Source: Flammeovirgaceae bacterium 311 (GTDB lineage: Bacteria; Bacteroidota; Bacteroidia; Cytophagales; Cyclobacteriaceae). Taken from it: a stretch of DNA of 64,000 bases. This document shows, in pieces, positions 25,201-33,728 of this stretch. Both the position numbers and the translations under genes were made by a program. The stretch is from NCBI GenBank assembly GCA_000597885.1, contig CP004371.1:5051001-5115000 (forward strand), read 5' to 3'. Within the stretch, counting starts at the first letter, position 1. Each line of letters starts with the position of its first letter. The notes under the pieces were generated by a model. It was given only the letters and a program-made list of their open reading frames with translations. It ran no database searches and was not told the DNA's origin.

Positions 25201-25590
25201 ATGAAAAAATTACTATCCATTACCATGTTTCTAGTGGCTGTTCTCTCTATAGTTATGCAGGCTAATGCACAATCTAACCCATTGCCATCAAAACCTTTAC
25301 GGCATGTTGTTATCATCACTTTTAAGGCAGGAACATCTGCTGATAGTATTCAGGCCGTTGATCAGGCATTTACCAGTCTCTCAAAAGAGCGCTTGGTAAA
25401 AGATTTTGAGTGGGGAATCGAGATTGCGGATGAGCAAGTTGAGCAGGAGACACACTTCTATGTCTTGAGCTTTGCTTCCAGGGAAGACATTAAATCTTAT
25501 GAAAAAACACCTCAGCATGATGAACTGATCAGAGTGGCATCACCAATTGTAGCTGATGTTAAGGTAATTGATTACTGGGCAGAAGAATAG
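25201..25590 (+). CDS. Secreted Dabb (stress-responsive A/B barrel) protein
   Basis: A 129-residue protein with a Sec signal peptide (residues 1-24, ending ANAQ) and a Dabb ferredoxin-like barrel: LRHVVIITFKAG, then FEWGIEI, and HDELIRVASPIV near the end. Dabb proteins are small dimeric barrels of varied or unknown function; the pattern HxxxxxFK at the start is typical. The TPR lipoprotein gene follows 28 bases later, suggesting one unit. The function is not known. Confidence 0.82.
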   Translation: MKKLLSITMFLVAVLSIVMQANAQSNPLPSKPLRHVVIITFKAGTSADSIQAVDQAFTSLSKERLVKDFEWGIEIADEQVEQETHFYVLSFASREDIKSYEKTPQHDELIRVASPIVADVKVIDYWAEE

Positions 25591-25618
25591 CATAACACAT
25601 TAGAAATTCCAAGACAAT

Positions 25619-27307
25619 ATGAAAAATCATCTATTACCTTCTATGGGCCTGCAGAAAATTATGTGCCTAACATCCTGTAATTTTATCATAGCTTTTGTAG
25701 GAATTCTATTGTGCTCCTGCACCCCAAAAGCTGAAAAAGAGGAAACTTTACTGCTTGGAAAGCTTCCTGTTCTAGGAGATGTTCCGCTATGTGGTACCGT
25801 ACAGTTTACAGATGGGTGTGGGGCAAGAATGGATACCCTTATTTCGTATGGTCTTGCACTCGTCCATCACATGACTTACACCGAAGCAGAAGCAGTTTTT
25901 GACAGGGTCATACAAGAAGAACCAGCGTGTTTTTGGGGGCACTGGGGCAAGGCACTCACCTTTATTCATCCTGTTTGGCCAGATACACCCAGTGAAGAAC
26001 AACTTAAGCTGGGAGGGGAGTTATCGCAAACAGCATCAAGTCTTGCTACAAATGAAAAGGAAAAAGCCTATGGTAATGCCCTGGCAGCATTCTATCAGGG
26101 TGAGCTTAACAAAACTAAGCAGGAAAGGCTCAAAAGCTATGAACAATCCTGGAAAAAAGCCTTCGAACGCTATCCTGATGATACGGAAATTAAAACCTTT
26201 TATGCATTAAGCTTAATCGCTACAGCAGATCCTGGTGATAAAACTTATAAAAATCAGGTGAAAGCAGGCAATCTGGCCGAAGAGGTACTACAGGTGATTC
26301 CTGACCACCCCGGCGGATTTCATTATGCGATTCATGCTTATGATAATCCGGTTTTGGGTAAAAAAGCCATTGATGTAGCCAACAACTATGGCAAAATTGC
26401 CCCGGAAATACCGCATGCACTCCACATGCCTACCCATATTTTTACCAGGCAGGGTATGTGGAAAGAATCTATTGACTGGAATTCCCGGTCGGCAAAAGCA
26501 GCATTAGCCAATCCTTTTCAAGGCAATGTATCCATGCATTATTTTCATGCCTTAGATTATATGGTGTATTCCCATCTGCAAAGAGGGGAAGATAAAAAAG
26601 CCAGAAGGATCGTAGTTGAGTACAAAAGACTGAACCAGCCCTTTCAACAGCACTTTATAACAGCCTATGCACTTGCAGCCATGGAGAGTAGATATTGCAT
26701 GGAGAGACAAGACTGGGAGGGGGCAGCAAACATAGAAGTTTGGGAGCATCAGTATTTTCCCTGGGAACAATTCCCTGAAAGCGAAGCCCTCATCTATTTT
26801 ACCAGGGGGGTAGGTGCTGCAAGAAGTGGACAGACTGAAGTAGCCGCAGCCGCCATTCAAAAGCTGGCGGAACTTCAGCAGGCTACCACTAATCCATACT
26901 GGGTGAAGCAAATAGATATTCAGAAAAATACGGTTAAGGCATGGCTCGCTTATGCAAAAGGTAATAGAAAGGAAGCCCTGGCCACCATGAAATCAGCAGC
27001 AGCGCTTGAGTCCACTACAGAAAAACATGCCGTTACCCCTGGTGAATTACTTCCCGCGGTAGAATTACTGGGAGATATGTTGTTAGCGCTTAACAATCCT
27101 GCAGAAGCCCTTCTTCAGTACGAGGCTGCCTTAGCCAGAAGCCCAGGCAGATTGAACAGTATTTATGGAGCAGCACAGGCGGCTGAACTTTCCGGTAATA
27201 AGCAGAAGGCAAACGAATACTACGCATCCCTGATGAATATATCAGCTGATGCAGAAATTCCATTAGACCAAAGAAAAGTGGCCATGGCTTATTTAAATCA
27301 AAAATAA
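25619..27307 (+). CDS. TPR-repeat lipoprotein
   Basis: A 562-residue protein with a lipoprotein-type signal (hydrophobic stretch ending LLCSC, Cys near residue 34). Helical TPR-like repeats cover most of the chain, including AEAVFDRVIQEEPACFWGHW early and AEALLQYEAALARSPGR late. A conserved central block, HPGGFHYAIHAYDNP followed by HALHMPTHIFTRQG, is His-rich and is shared by a family of uncharacterised TPR proteins; the histidines might bind metal, which is inference. It lies between the Dabb gene and a Gfo/Idh oxidoreductase on the same strand. Confidence 0.78.
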   Translation: MKNHLLPSMGLQKIMCLTSCNFIIAFVGILLCSCTPKAEKEETLLLGKLPVLGDVPLCGTVQFTDGCGARMDTLISYGLALVHHMTYTEAEAVFDRVIQEEPACFWGHWGKALTFIHPVWPDTPSEEQLKLGGELSQTASSLATNEKEKAYGNALAAFYQGELNKTKQERLKSYEQSWKKAFERYPDDTEIKTFYALSLIATADPGDKTYKNQVKAGNLAEEVLQVIPDHPGGFHYAIHAYDNPVLGKKAIDVANNYGKIAPEIPHALHMPTHIFTRQGMWKESIDWNSRSAKAALANPFQGNVSMHYFHALDYMVYSHLQRGEDKKARRIVVEYKRLNQPFQQHFITAYALAAMESRYCMERQDWEGAANIEVWEHQYFPWEQFPESEALIYFTRGVGAARSGQTEVAAAAIQKLAELQQATTNPYWVKQIDIQKNTVKAWLAYAKGNRKEALATMKSAAALESTTEKHAVTPGELLPAVELLGDMLLALNNPAEALLQYEAALARSPGRLNSIYGAAQAAELSGNKQKANEYYASLMNISADAEIPLDQRKVAMAYLNQK

Positions 27308-27345
27308 TCAAGGGCTCTGCCAGAATTCAATAAAAATATACCTCT

Positions 27346-28653
27346 ATGGAACGAAGAAATTTTCTAAAGACAAGTGCTTTAGCAACAGGCGCCCTGATGA
27401 TGCCTTTTAGCGTTTGGTCAAAAGAAGATAAAATAAACCTGGCCATCCTGGGCACAGGCTGGTGGGGAAGAGACATCCTGCTGCCCAATATTCTATCCTC
27501 CGGCAGGTTTAACATCCTGGCCCTTTGTGATGTTGATGCAACTGCACTTCAGAAAACTGCCGATGCTGTTGTTAAGGCAGGCAATCCAAAACCTAAACTA
27601 TTCAGCTCTTACCTGGAGATGTATGAAGTGCCCGGCCTGCAGGCAGTGGCAATTGTAACACCCACCCACTGGCATGCCCTGCAGTTTATTGCAGCCTGCC
27701 AGAAGGGACTGGATGTGTTTCTGGAGAAACCGGTAAGCTATGATATCCGTGAAGGGCAAAAGATGCTGGAGGCGCATCAAAAGGCCGGCAACATTGTAGC
27801 AGTTGATTTTCCGAGAGTGAAGTTTGATACCAATGACCAGGTAAAAGCCTACATTAACAGTGGCGCAGCAGGCGAAATTCTTCAGGCGAAAGCCAACATT
27901 AACCACAACGAAGGCTCACTGGTAGAAAAAGCAATTCCTCCTACCTTAGACTATGAAGCTTTTTGCGGCCCGGCACCAAAGGTCAAATTTATGACAAGCC
28001 CCGATGGTGAGACCTGGGCATGGCGGGGCCAGCATGCCTTCAGCAGGGGTATCCTGGCAGATTGGGGAATTCACTACATCCACAACATCAGGAAAGTTTT
28101 AGACCTGGAACTGCCCGATAGCATTACCGCCATGGGAGGTACCATTAAAAACTTTACACACGATAACCCCGACTACCTGGATGTTAAATTTGACTTTGCC
28201 GGAAAGCCCGTATACTGGTCGCACAAATCATGGGGATATACTTCTGACAGGCCTGAGACCAACATTGGTGTTTACTATTACGGCGAGAAGGCTACCATTT
28301 TTGCAGGTGACATTGGCTGGGAAGTATATCCCGCCGACGGATCAGCGAAAATAGTAAATGGCGACATCCGTTTTAATGCTGACCCAAGCTTTATGCCAAA
28401 AGCGATGAAGGCCATAGAGAGCTTGTTTATTGAATTCGCCACAGCCATCAGGAACAGGTCGGAAAAAGGCATTGCCGTAACTTTAGAAGAGGCTTATAAA
28501 AGCACTGCAGCTGTTATCTACGCCGATATTGCTTTCCGGACACAATCTCCCATCACTGTCAATATAAGCAGCATGGACATTGTCAATAATAGCAGCGCCA
28601 GTGCCATGCTCAAAAGAGCGTACCGGGAATCCTTCCGGCATCCCTTCTCCTAG
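27346..28653 (+). CDS. Tat-exported Gfo/Idh/MocA-family oxidoreductase
   Basis: A 435-residue NAD(P)-dependent oxidoreductase with an N-terminal twin-arginine signal (MERRNFLKTSALATGALMM). The Rossmann fold starts at INLAILGTGWWG, and the EKP motif (DVFLEKPVSYD) carries the catalytic lysine. The C-terminal alpha/beta domain includes GILADWGIHYIHNIRKVL. Periplasmic members of this family in Bacteroidota act on sugars or glycosides; the substrate here is unknown. It begins 38 bases after the TPR lipoprotein gene, so Dabb, TPR and oxidoreductase may form one operon. Confidence 0.88.
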   Translation: MERRNFLKTSALATGALMMPFSVWSKEDKINLAILGTGWWGRDILLPNILSSGRFNILALCDVDATALQKTADAVVKAGNPKPKLFSSYLEMYEVPGLQAVAIVTPTHWHALQFIAACQKGLDVFLEKPVSYDIREGQKMLEAHQKAGNIVAVDFPRVKFDTNDQVKAYINSGAAGEILQAKANINHNEGSLVEKAIPPTLDYEAFCGPAPKVKFMTSPDGETWAWRGQHAFSRGILADWGIHYIHNIRKVLDLELPDSITAMGGTIKNFTHDNPDYLDVKFDFAGKPVYWSHKSWGYTSDRPETNIGVYYYGEKATIFAGDIGWEVYPADGSAKIVNGDIRFNADPSFMPKAMKAIESLFIEFATAIRNRSEKGIAVTLEEAYKSTAAVIYADIAFRTQSPITVNISSMDIVNNSSASAMLKRAYRESFRHPFS

Positions 28654-28755
28654 CAGCTGTTGTAATACCTCTGGTAGCGCCACTGTTGGGTTGGTAGCTC
28701 ATGCTACTGAAGGCTATGTTGGATTCAATCATGTACAAACCCTGAAAGCTCTGTT

Positions 28756-31179
28756 ATGAAAAAAATCTTTTACCTGGTTCTCCCCATCTTTTTGAATAGT
28801 AGCTTCTGTGCGCAGCTGTTTGCGCAGTTTAGTATTACAGGTAAGGTGCAGGATGGCATGCAAAAGCCAGTTGCCTATGCCAATGTGCTTTTGCTCAATG
28901 CAACAGACTCTGCCCTGGTGCAGGGGCAGGTTGCTAATAATGCTGGGGGTTTCCTGATAGAGAAAATAGATCCAGGTAAATACATCATTGCTGTTTCCAT
29001 GCTTGGTTATTTACCTCATTATTCATCCGTACAGCTAAGCACTGAGCCGCTGCTTAATATGGGCACCATCAACATTCAGGAAAGCAGCGAAGTATTGGGA
29101 GAGGTAGTTGTTGAGGCACAAAAACCTCTCTATGAACAAAAGGTAGACAGGCTTGTGGTGAATGTGCAAAATAGTATAACGGCTGCCGGAAACTCTGTGC
29201 TGGAGGTGCTTCGCAAATCCCCGGGTATCAATGTAAATAAACAAAATGGCTCTATCAGCATGAATGGGAAAAGTGGGGTTACCGTCATGATTAATAATAA
29301 AATATCAAGGCTCCCATTAGATGCTGTAATACAAATGCTGGATGGCATGAGTGCTGCAAATGTAGAGAAGATAGAATTTATAACCAGTCCACCCTCCAAA
29401 TATGATGCAGAGGGCACCGCAGGCATGATCAATATTGTAATGGTAGAAAACGCGGATTTTGGAACCAACGGTAACTATGGTGCTACAGCAGGGATGAATG
29501 GCGCAGAAACCCTGGGGGCCAATTTCAATTTAAATCACAGAAGAAGAAACTTTTCCTTCTTTACAGATTATTCTATTCTTTACGATCATAATAAGGAGTC
29601 CTGGGATAACAGGCTCCGGATCGCGGATGCTGGATTTACAACTGCATTTAATTCGATAACAGAACGAGAACCCTACACAACTGTACAAAATTTCAGAACC
29701 GGGGCCGAATTCAATATCAGCAAAAGTACAAGTGTAGGCGTTTTGGTAACGCTTTACCAGAGACATTATAAACAAAAAGCCCTTACCCAGTTAAGGGATC
29801 AGATAGCGCCAGATTCGTCTCGTACGGCAGCTATTAATATCCGGGAGCTGAACAGATGGCAAAGCTTTACGGCTAATATTAACCTTAGCCATTCATTCAA
29901 TGAAAAAAACAGACTACGATTTGATCTCGATTTTTTGAATTACCATAACCTTAATCCATCTGATTATCATAACGAATCCTACTATCCGGAAAGGAAACTT
30001 AGTACACTTCAAATAATAGACATCAACAAAGAAACTCCTATCTACTTTAAAGTGGCAAATGTAGATTATACCTACCAGCCGCTGGCTACTGTTAAAATAG
30101 AAGCAGGTGTTAAAGGCGCACTTTCCACTTTTAGAAATGATGTGGAAGTAAGCTACACAGAAGGCGGATTAAGGAGGGTAGATCCGGAACTGACAGTGGA
30201 GGCCAAGCTTGATGAAAAAATTACTGCCGCATATGTGTCTGCAGAGTGGAGTATCAATAAAACCACGCAGCTAAATGCAGGCCTGCGGTACGAGCACACC
30301 AGCACCTATATCAGCACCCAGCTGGAGCAGGGCGTTGTAGACAGGAATTTTGGTAATTTGTTCCCAAGCGTGTTCTTCAGAAAATCTTTGAGTGAGCAGA
30401 CAGAGCTTTTCCTTAGCTATTCAAGAAGAATAACCAGGCCTACCTTCAACGATATGGCTCCCTTTGTTTACCTCTTAGACCTGAATACTTTTTTTTCAGG
30501 AAATCCCGCCCTCAGGCCTGCTATAACAGATGGGTATAACATGAACTTCAGGATCAAACAGTCTGCGATTACGCTATCTTATAGCGATTCAAAAAATGAA
30601 ATAGCTAATTTTCAGCCTGAGATCGATCCCGCTACAAAAAAACAAACATTCCGATCGCAGAACCTGGAATACCAGAAGTTATGGGGGCTGGCATTATCTG
30701 TTCCCTGGACAATTACAAGGTGGTGGGAAATACAGGCAAACGCAAATGCTTACTATCGTGATTTGAAAACCACACATCTTGAAAATAATGTAACGCTAAG
30801 TTTGTATAACTACAGTTTAAACCTCGTCAACAGCATAAAACTTCCCAGGAAATTTTCTTTGGAGGTGTCGGGGTTTTATGAATCAAAGATGGTTTGGGGA
30901 ATGTGGCAGTTACAGCCTTTCGGTTCCCTGAATGTAGGAATTCAGAAAAAGCTGAACAACAATAATGGAACCCTAAGTTTGTCTGTGGATGATGTGTTCT
31001 ATACAAATTACTGGAAACTCGAATCCCGGATCCCGGAGGCAAATTCCCTAAGCTTCAGTATTTATGATGCTCACTTCCAAAGCCTAAGATTAACCTATGC
31101 AAGGAGCTTTGGAAACAACAAATTAAAGGATGCATCTATCAAATCAGGCTCTGAAGAAGAACGAAGGAGGGTGCAGTAA
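28756..31179 (+). CDS. Outer-membrane beta-barrel protein (TonB-receptor-like), paralogue 1
   Basis: An 807-residue outer-membrane protein. After a signal peptide (1-24) comes a carboxypeptidase-regulatory-like beta-sandwich (about 25-110), then a plug-like region (VLRKSPGINVNKQNGSI, SPPSKYDAEGTAGMINI) and a large beta-barrel of the OMP_b-brl_3 type. The tail ends in GSEEERRR. It is a clear paralogue of the gene at 52140 (same domain order, length and tail). These proteins resemble TonB-dependent receptors without a clear TonB box; the ligand is unknown. It is followed at once by the MITE-like repeat. Confidence 0.88.
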   Translation: MKKIFYLVLPIFLNSSFCAQLFAQFSITGKVQDGMQKPVAYANVLLLNATDSALVQGQVANNAGGFLIEKIDPGKYIIAVSMLGYLPHYSSVQLSTEPLLNMGTINIQESSEVLGEVVVEAQKPLYEQKVDRLVVNVQNSITAAGNSVLEVLRKSPGINVNKQNGSISMNGKSGVTVMINNKISRLPLDAVIQMLDGMSAANVEKIEFITSPPSKYDAEGTAGMINIVMVENADFGTNGNYGATAGMNGAETLGANFNLNHRRRNFSFFTDYSILYDHNKESWDNRLRIADAGFTTAFNSITEREPYTTVQNFRTGAEFNISKSTSVGVLVTLYQRHYKQKALTQLRDQIAPDSSRTAAINIRELNRWQSFTANINLSHSFNEKNRLRFDLDFLNYHNLNPSDYHNESYYPERKLSTLQIIDINKETPIYFKVANVDYTYQPLATVKIEAGVKGALSTFRNDVEVSYTEGGLRRVDPELTVEAKLDEKITAAYVSAEWSINKTTQLNAGLRYEHTSTYISTQLEQGVVDRNFGNLFPSVFFRKSLSEQTELFLSYSRRITRPTFNDMAPFVYLLDLNTFFSGNPALRPAITDGYNMNFRIKQSAITLSYSDSKNEIANFQPEIDPATKKQTFRSQNLEYQKLWGLALSVPWTITRWWEIQANANAYYRDLKTTHLENNVTLSLYNYSLNLVNSIKLPRKFSLEVSGFYESKMVWGMWQLQPFGSLNVGIQKKLNNNNGTLSLSVDDVFYTNYWKLESRIPEANSLSFSIYDAHFQSLRLTYARSFGNNKLKDASIKSGSEEERRRVQ

Positions 31180-31224
31180 AACGATAAGCAGGTTTTGATG
31201 GATGGATGTAATTCCTTGTATATT

Positions 31225-31515
31225 ATACATGAGTCATCTCGAATTTTATTTAGAGTGAATCTTTAACAAAAAAGGCTATGGAAGAACATCCAGAGCCTTT
31301 TTTGTATTCTATGGTCTGTTTTTGCGAGGAGGACCGCCGAAGCGGCAATCTGGCATCTACACGCATAGAAGCCAGATTGCCGCGGGGCGGCCCCCGCACT
31401 CCGCTTCGCTGCGTTCGCAAAGGCTGTACTGCTAATAAAAACGGTCTCTACAGATCTGCAGAGGCCGTTTTTATAGAAATCTTAGTTACTAGAAAATTCG
31501 GGATGACTCATGTAT
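31225..31515. mobile_element. MITE-like non-coding element with three hairpins
   Basis: Terminal inverted repeats of 23 bases (31225-31247 and 31493-31515) differ at one position. Between them are three separate hairpins: a terminator-like one (31266-31277 with 31294-31305, A-run left, T-run right), a REP-like one (GCGGCAATCTGGC 31342-31354 with GCCAGATTGCCGC 31371-31383, bounded by TTTGCGA and TCGCAAA), and a third (31437-31449 with 31460-31472). No ORF inside looks real. It is about 290 bases long and lies right after the outer-membrane gene, so its first hairpin may serve as that gene's terminator. No transposase is present. Confidence 0.7.
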
Positions 31516-31583
31516 TTTTTTTTCTGATGTATATGCCTGCTTTTTAAGCCGCTTTGGCATTCTCCCTGGTGACAGTTGATCGA

Positions 31584-32516
31584 TCAAAACATATAGCTAA
31601 TGCTGAACTGGGTGCGGCTGTTGGCGCTGGTAATGTGCTGCTCATTTTGCTGGGCCAGAGGCAGCTGCCAGGTGGCACCAGCCGCAAAATTTCGGTAGTA
31701 TGCATTCAGTCCCAGGTTACTGAAAAGGGCTCCGCCGCCGCCCTGCATCTTGTGCTGATCATGATAAGAGTCTGGTTTGGCTTTCTCGTAGTACAAACCG
31801 GCGCTGGGTAGCAGCGATATGGCCCCTGCTTTATGCCAGTAAAAGAGGTTGGTAGATCCACTGTAACGGTAGCCAAACTGGTACCTATTTTTGCCTTCGC
31901 CATTAAAACGATAGGTAAAATCGGTACTAAGGCCTGTTTGTTTGTACCGAACGGTATACAAGGCGTTTAGCAAAACATCTACACTACCGCTGCCGGCCTG
32001 CATATGGGCAGGAAGTACTTCATCATTATGCCTGGCACCATAAGCGCCTGTAGGCAATTTTGCCCCTCCACCCACCTGCAAAGTATGTTTAAAGGTGTGG
32101 CCTGCGCTGTCTCCTGTATTAATCAGGCTGTAGTTTGCCATCAGGCTAATATCGCCCAGCCCCTGTTGGTGAATGCTGCTGCCGTTTGTAGTCTGCCTGT
32201 TCATGACATAAGGCACAAAAGCAAACAGCTGGATGCGGCGGGTGGGGTAGAAGCGGCCCCAGGCTTCCATGGTGCTGTACTGCTCTTCGGTAATAACAGA
32301 ATGGGTGTGAGGCATGCCATTCATCATATGGGTGTGGGTGCCGGTAAGGGTGTAGCTGCGGGTATTGTAGCGCATGCCAACAAAATGTTTGTTGAACTGG
32401 GGCAGAATACCCATGTAATTTCCGCCCATGGTGCAGCCTTTATCACAGGCCTGTGTAGTAAATCCGCCAAACAGAAGGCCCAGCAGCAGCGCAGTGACCA
32501 CAAATATATTTTTCAT
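31584..32516 (-). CDS. Putative outer-membrane protein linked to nos locus
   Basis: A 310-residue protein with a Sec signal (1-23). The mature part starts CDKGCTMGGNYMGIL and contains a His/Met-rich stretch, THTHMMNGMPHTHS (about 60-73). The rest has alternating, aromatic-rich strands typical of a small outer-membrane barrel, ending in SISYMF. Cys, His and Met clusters suggest copper or another soft metal, which suits its place next to the copper enzyme NosZ. It is downstream of the small CxGxC gene on minus (104-base gap), and both are under the NO-type promoter at 33038-33106. Function unproven. Confidence 0.6.
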   Translation of the reverse strand: MKNIFVVTALLLGLLFGGFTTQACDKGCTMGGNYMGILPQFNKHFVGMRYNTRSYTLTGTHTHMMNGMPHTHSVITEEQYSTMEAWGRFYPTRRIQLFAFVPYVMNRQTTNGSSIHQQGLGDISLMANYSLINTGDSAGHTFKHTLQVGGGAKLPTGAYGARHNDEVLPAHMQAGSGSVDVLLNALYTVRYKQTGLSTDFTYRFNGEGKNRYQFGYRYSGSTNLFYWHKAGAISLLPSAGLYYEKAKPDSYHDQHKMQGGGGALFSNLGLNAYYRNFAAGATWQLPLAQQNEQHITSANSRTQFSISYMF

Positions 32517-32620
32517 GATTAGTTCTTTTTATGAGTGATTCTTTTTGAAGCGCCTGTGGCGCATAGGTGCATAGCCCGGTATAGGGGCAATGCTTGCCGG
32601 AGCAGGCAGCAAGCCTGTAC

Positions 32621-33004
32621 TTAGGCCTCCTGCCTGGGCGGGTGAAAGAAATCCGTGCCCAGCGGGCTAATGTAAAAAGAACCATAAGCCGAAAAAAACT
32701 GAATCAGCACCACGGGTGGAATGTCTAGCGACAGGGAGGAGAACTTCTGATACATCCATACTACTTCTGCATTTACTTTCAGCTGCTTGCTTTTTCCCGA
32801 CGCTGTATTCTCATCCAGCTGCTTTGCCTGTTTTTGCAGGTGACAACTGCCCTCACATGCCAGCTGGAGGTTCTGTTTATTCACGCAGAACTGCTTTGTG
32901 ATGTACGCCTTGTTTAAGCTGTAATGCATCACCAGTAGGCTGTTACCCCCAATCTGGAGGAGCAGGCTTACAATTACCAGGTACAGGTAAAAAGGCTGTT
33001 TCAT
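32621..33004 (-). CDS. Small membrane-anchored CxGxC protein
   Basis: A 127-residue protein with one N-terminal hydrophobic segment (MKQPFYLYLVIVSLLLQIGG). The motif CVNKQNLQLACEGSCHLQKQ near residue 40-59 (C, then CxGxC) is seen in small uncharacterised Bacteroidota proteins often found near copper genes. I start at ATG 33004; the frame also opens at TTG 33040. It is divergent from cytochrome c/nosZ. Its promoter shares the CAAAGTTC box, FNR-like box and AAAAGA-N8-TCTTTT box with norZ at the same spacing, so it should respond to the same signal. Confidence 0.6.
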   Translation of the reverse strand: MKQPFYLYLVIVSLLLQIGGNSLLVMHYSLNKAYITKQFCVNKQNLQLACEGSCHLQKQAKQLDENTASGKSKQLKVNAEVVWMYQKFSSLSLDIPPVVLIQFFSAYGSFYISPLGTDFFHPPRQEA

Positions 33005-33037
33005 GGCAACAGAGGCATTGTCTGCCTTTTGATAGCT

Positions 33038-33045
33038 CAAAGTTC
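33038..33045 (-). promoter_or_regulatory. Candidate -7 box for CxGxC gene
   Basis: CAAAGTTC on plus (GAACTTTG on minus), identical to the norZ box, and 31 bases from the FNR-like box, as at norZ. Confidence 0.5.
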
Positions 33046-33066
33046 CCCTATACCTATATGATAAAA

Positions 33067-33082
33067 CATGATATAAATCATG
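33067..33082. promoter_or_regulatory. FNR/CRP-like palindrome at nos locus
   Basis: CATGATATAAATCATG is a perfect 16-base palindrome around TGAT-N4-ATCA. It lies about -40.5 from the minus-strand start and about -64 from the plus-strand start predicted at cytochrome c, so it could serve both directions. Confidence 0.65.
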
Positions 33083-33084
33083 AA

Positions 33085-33106
33085 TAAAAGAGATAAATGT
33101 CTTTTT
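33085..33106. promoter_or_regulatory. Rrf2/NsrR-like box at nos locus
   Basis: AAAAGA-N8-TCTTTT, starting nine bases past the right edge of the FNR core at 33076, with the same four-base gap to the FNR-like box as at norZ. Its right half overlaps the expected -33 region of the plus-strand promoter, a repressor-like position. Confidence 0.55.
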
Positions 33107-33125
33107 TTCTACTAAGTCCCTGAGC

Positions 33126-33133
33126 TAGTTTTG
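33126..33133 (+). promoter_or_regulatory. -7 box for cytochrome c / nosZ unit
   Basis: TAGTTTTG, a perfect TAnnTTTG match, 49 bases before the cytochrome c ATG. Confidence 0.55.
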
Positions 33134-33181
33134 TAACAGACATCAGGGTGAAACTGCCCAAAACGCTAAACAATAAACTAT

Positions 33182-33700
33182 ATGAAAACGGCAAGGAAAA
33201 ATCCGGCTTCAGAAAATAACAGAAAAAGCATCTACCGCCTGAGCAGTTTAATGCTGCTGGCCCTGGGCTGCTTTTTTGTTATGAGCTGCTCTTCCGGAAG
33301 CGACAAAAAAGCAGAAGCAAGCACCACAGGTACATCAACCGAGGAAGCAACTCCTGTTGATGATGGCAAAGGCATTGGCCCGGTGAAGAATGTAAATCTT
33401 GGAGAACTTGACCCTGCGCTGGCAGCTAAAGGACAGGAGCTTTTTGATAACAAATGCTCTGCCTGCCACCGCACAGATAACACAAAGGTAGTGGGGCCAG
33501 GCCTTGCAGGTGTAACAGAACGCCGCCAGCCCGAGTGGATCATGAACATGATCATCAATCCTGAAGAGATGACCAAGAAGGATCCTACCGCTAAAAAGCT
33601 GCTGGCCGAGCACTTAACGCAAATGACTAACCAGAATGTGACCGAGCAGGATGCCCGTGCCATGCTGGAATACTTCCGCCAACTCGATACCACTAATTAA
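33182..33700 (+). CDS. Monoheme c-type cytochrome lipoprotein of nos operon
   Basis: A 172-residue protein with a lipoprotein signal (lipobox ending VMSC near residue 36), a low-complexity Thr/Glu linker, and one cytochrome c domain. Heme attachment is CSACH in FDNKCSACHRTD, and the distal Met is likely in the TKKDP/QMTNQNV region. As the first gene before nosZ it is a natural electron donor to nitrous oxide reductase in clade II nos clusters. NosZ follows 28 bases later. Confidence 0.88.
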   Translation: MKTARKNPASENNRKSIYRLSSLMLLALGCFFVMSCSSGSDKKAEASTTGTSTEEATPVDDGKGIGPVKNVNLGELDPALAAKGQELFDNKCSACHRTDNTKVVGPGLAGVTERRQPEWIMNMIINPEEMTKKDPTAKKLLAEHLTQMTNQNVTEQDARAMLEYFRQLDTTN

Positions 33701-33728
33701 TATAAGCAACAAATTAAATCTTATTGCT

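Noticed and set aside
24956-25204. 82-codon plus-strand frame before the Dabb gene
   Set aside because: It has only a GTG-type start, no recognisable family, and ends by overlapping the next ATG. Probably untranslated leader.
31278-31547. 89-codon frame inside the MITE-like element
   Set aside because: It runs through three hairpins and an inverted repeat, so the frame is a by-product of the palindromes.
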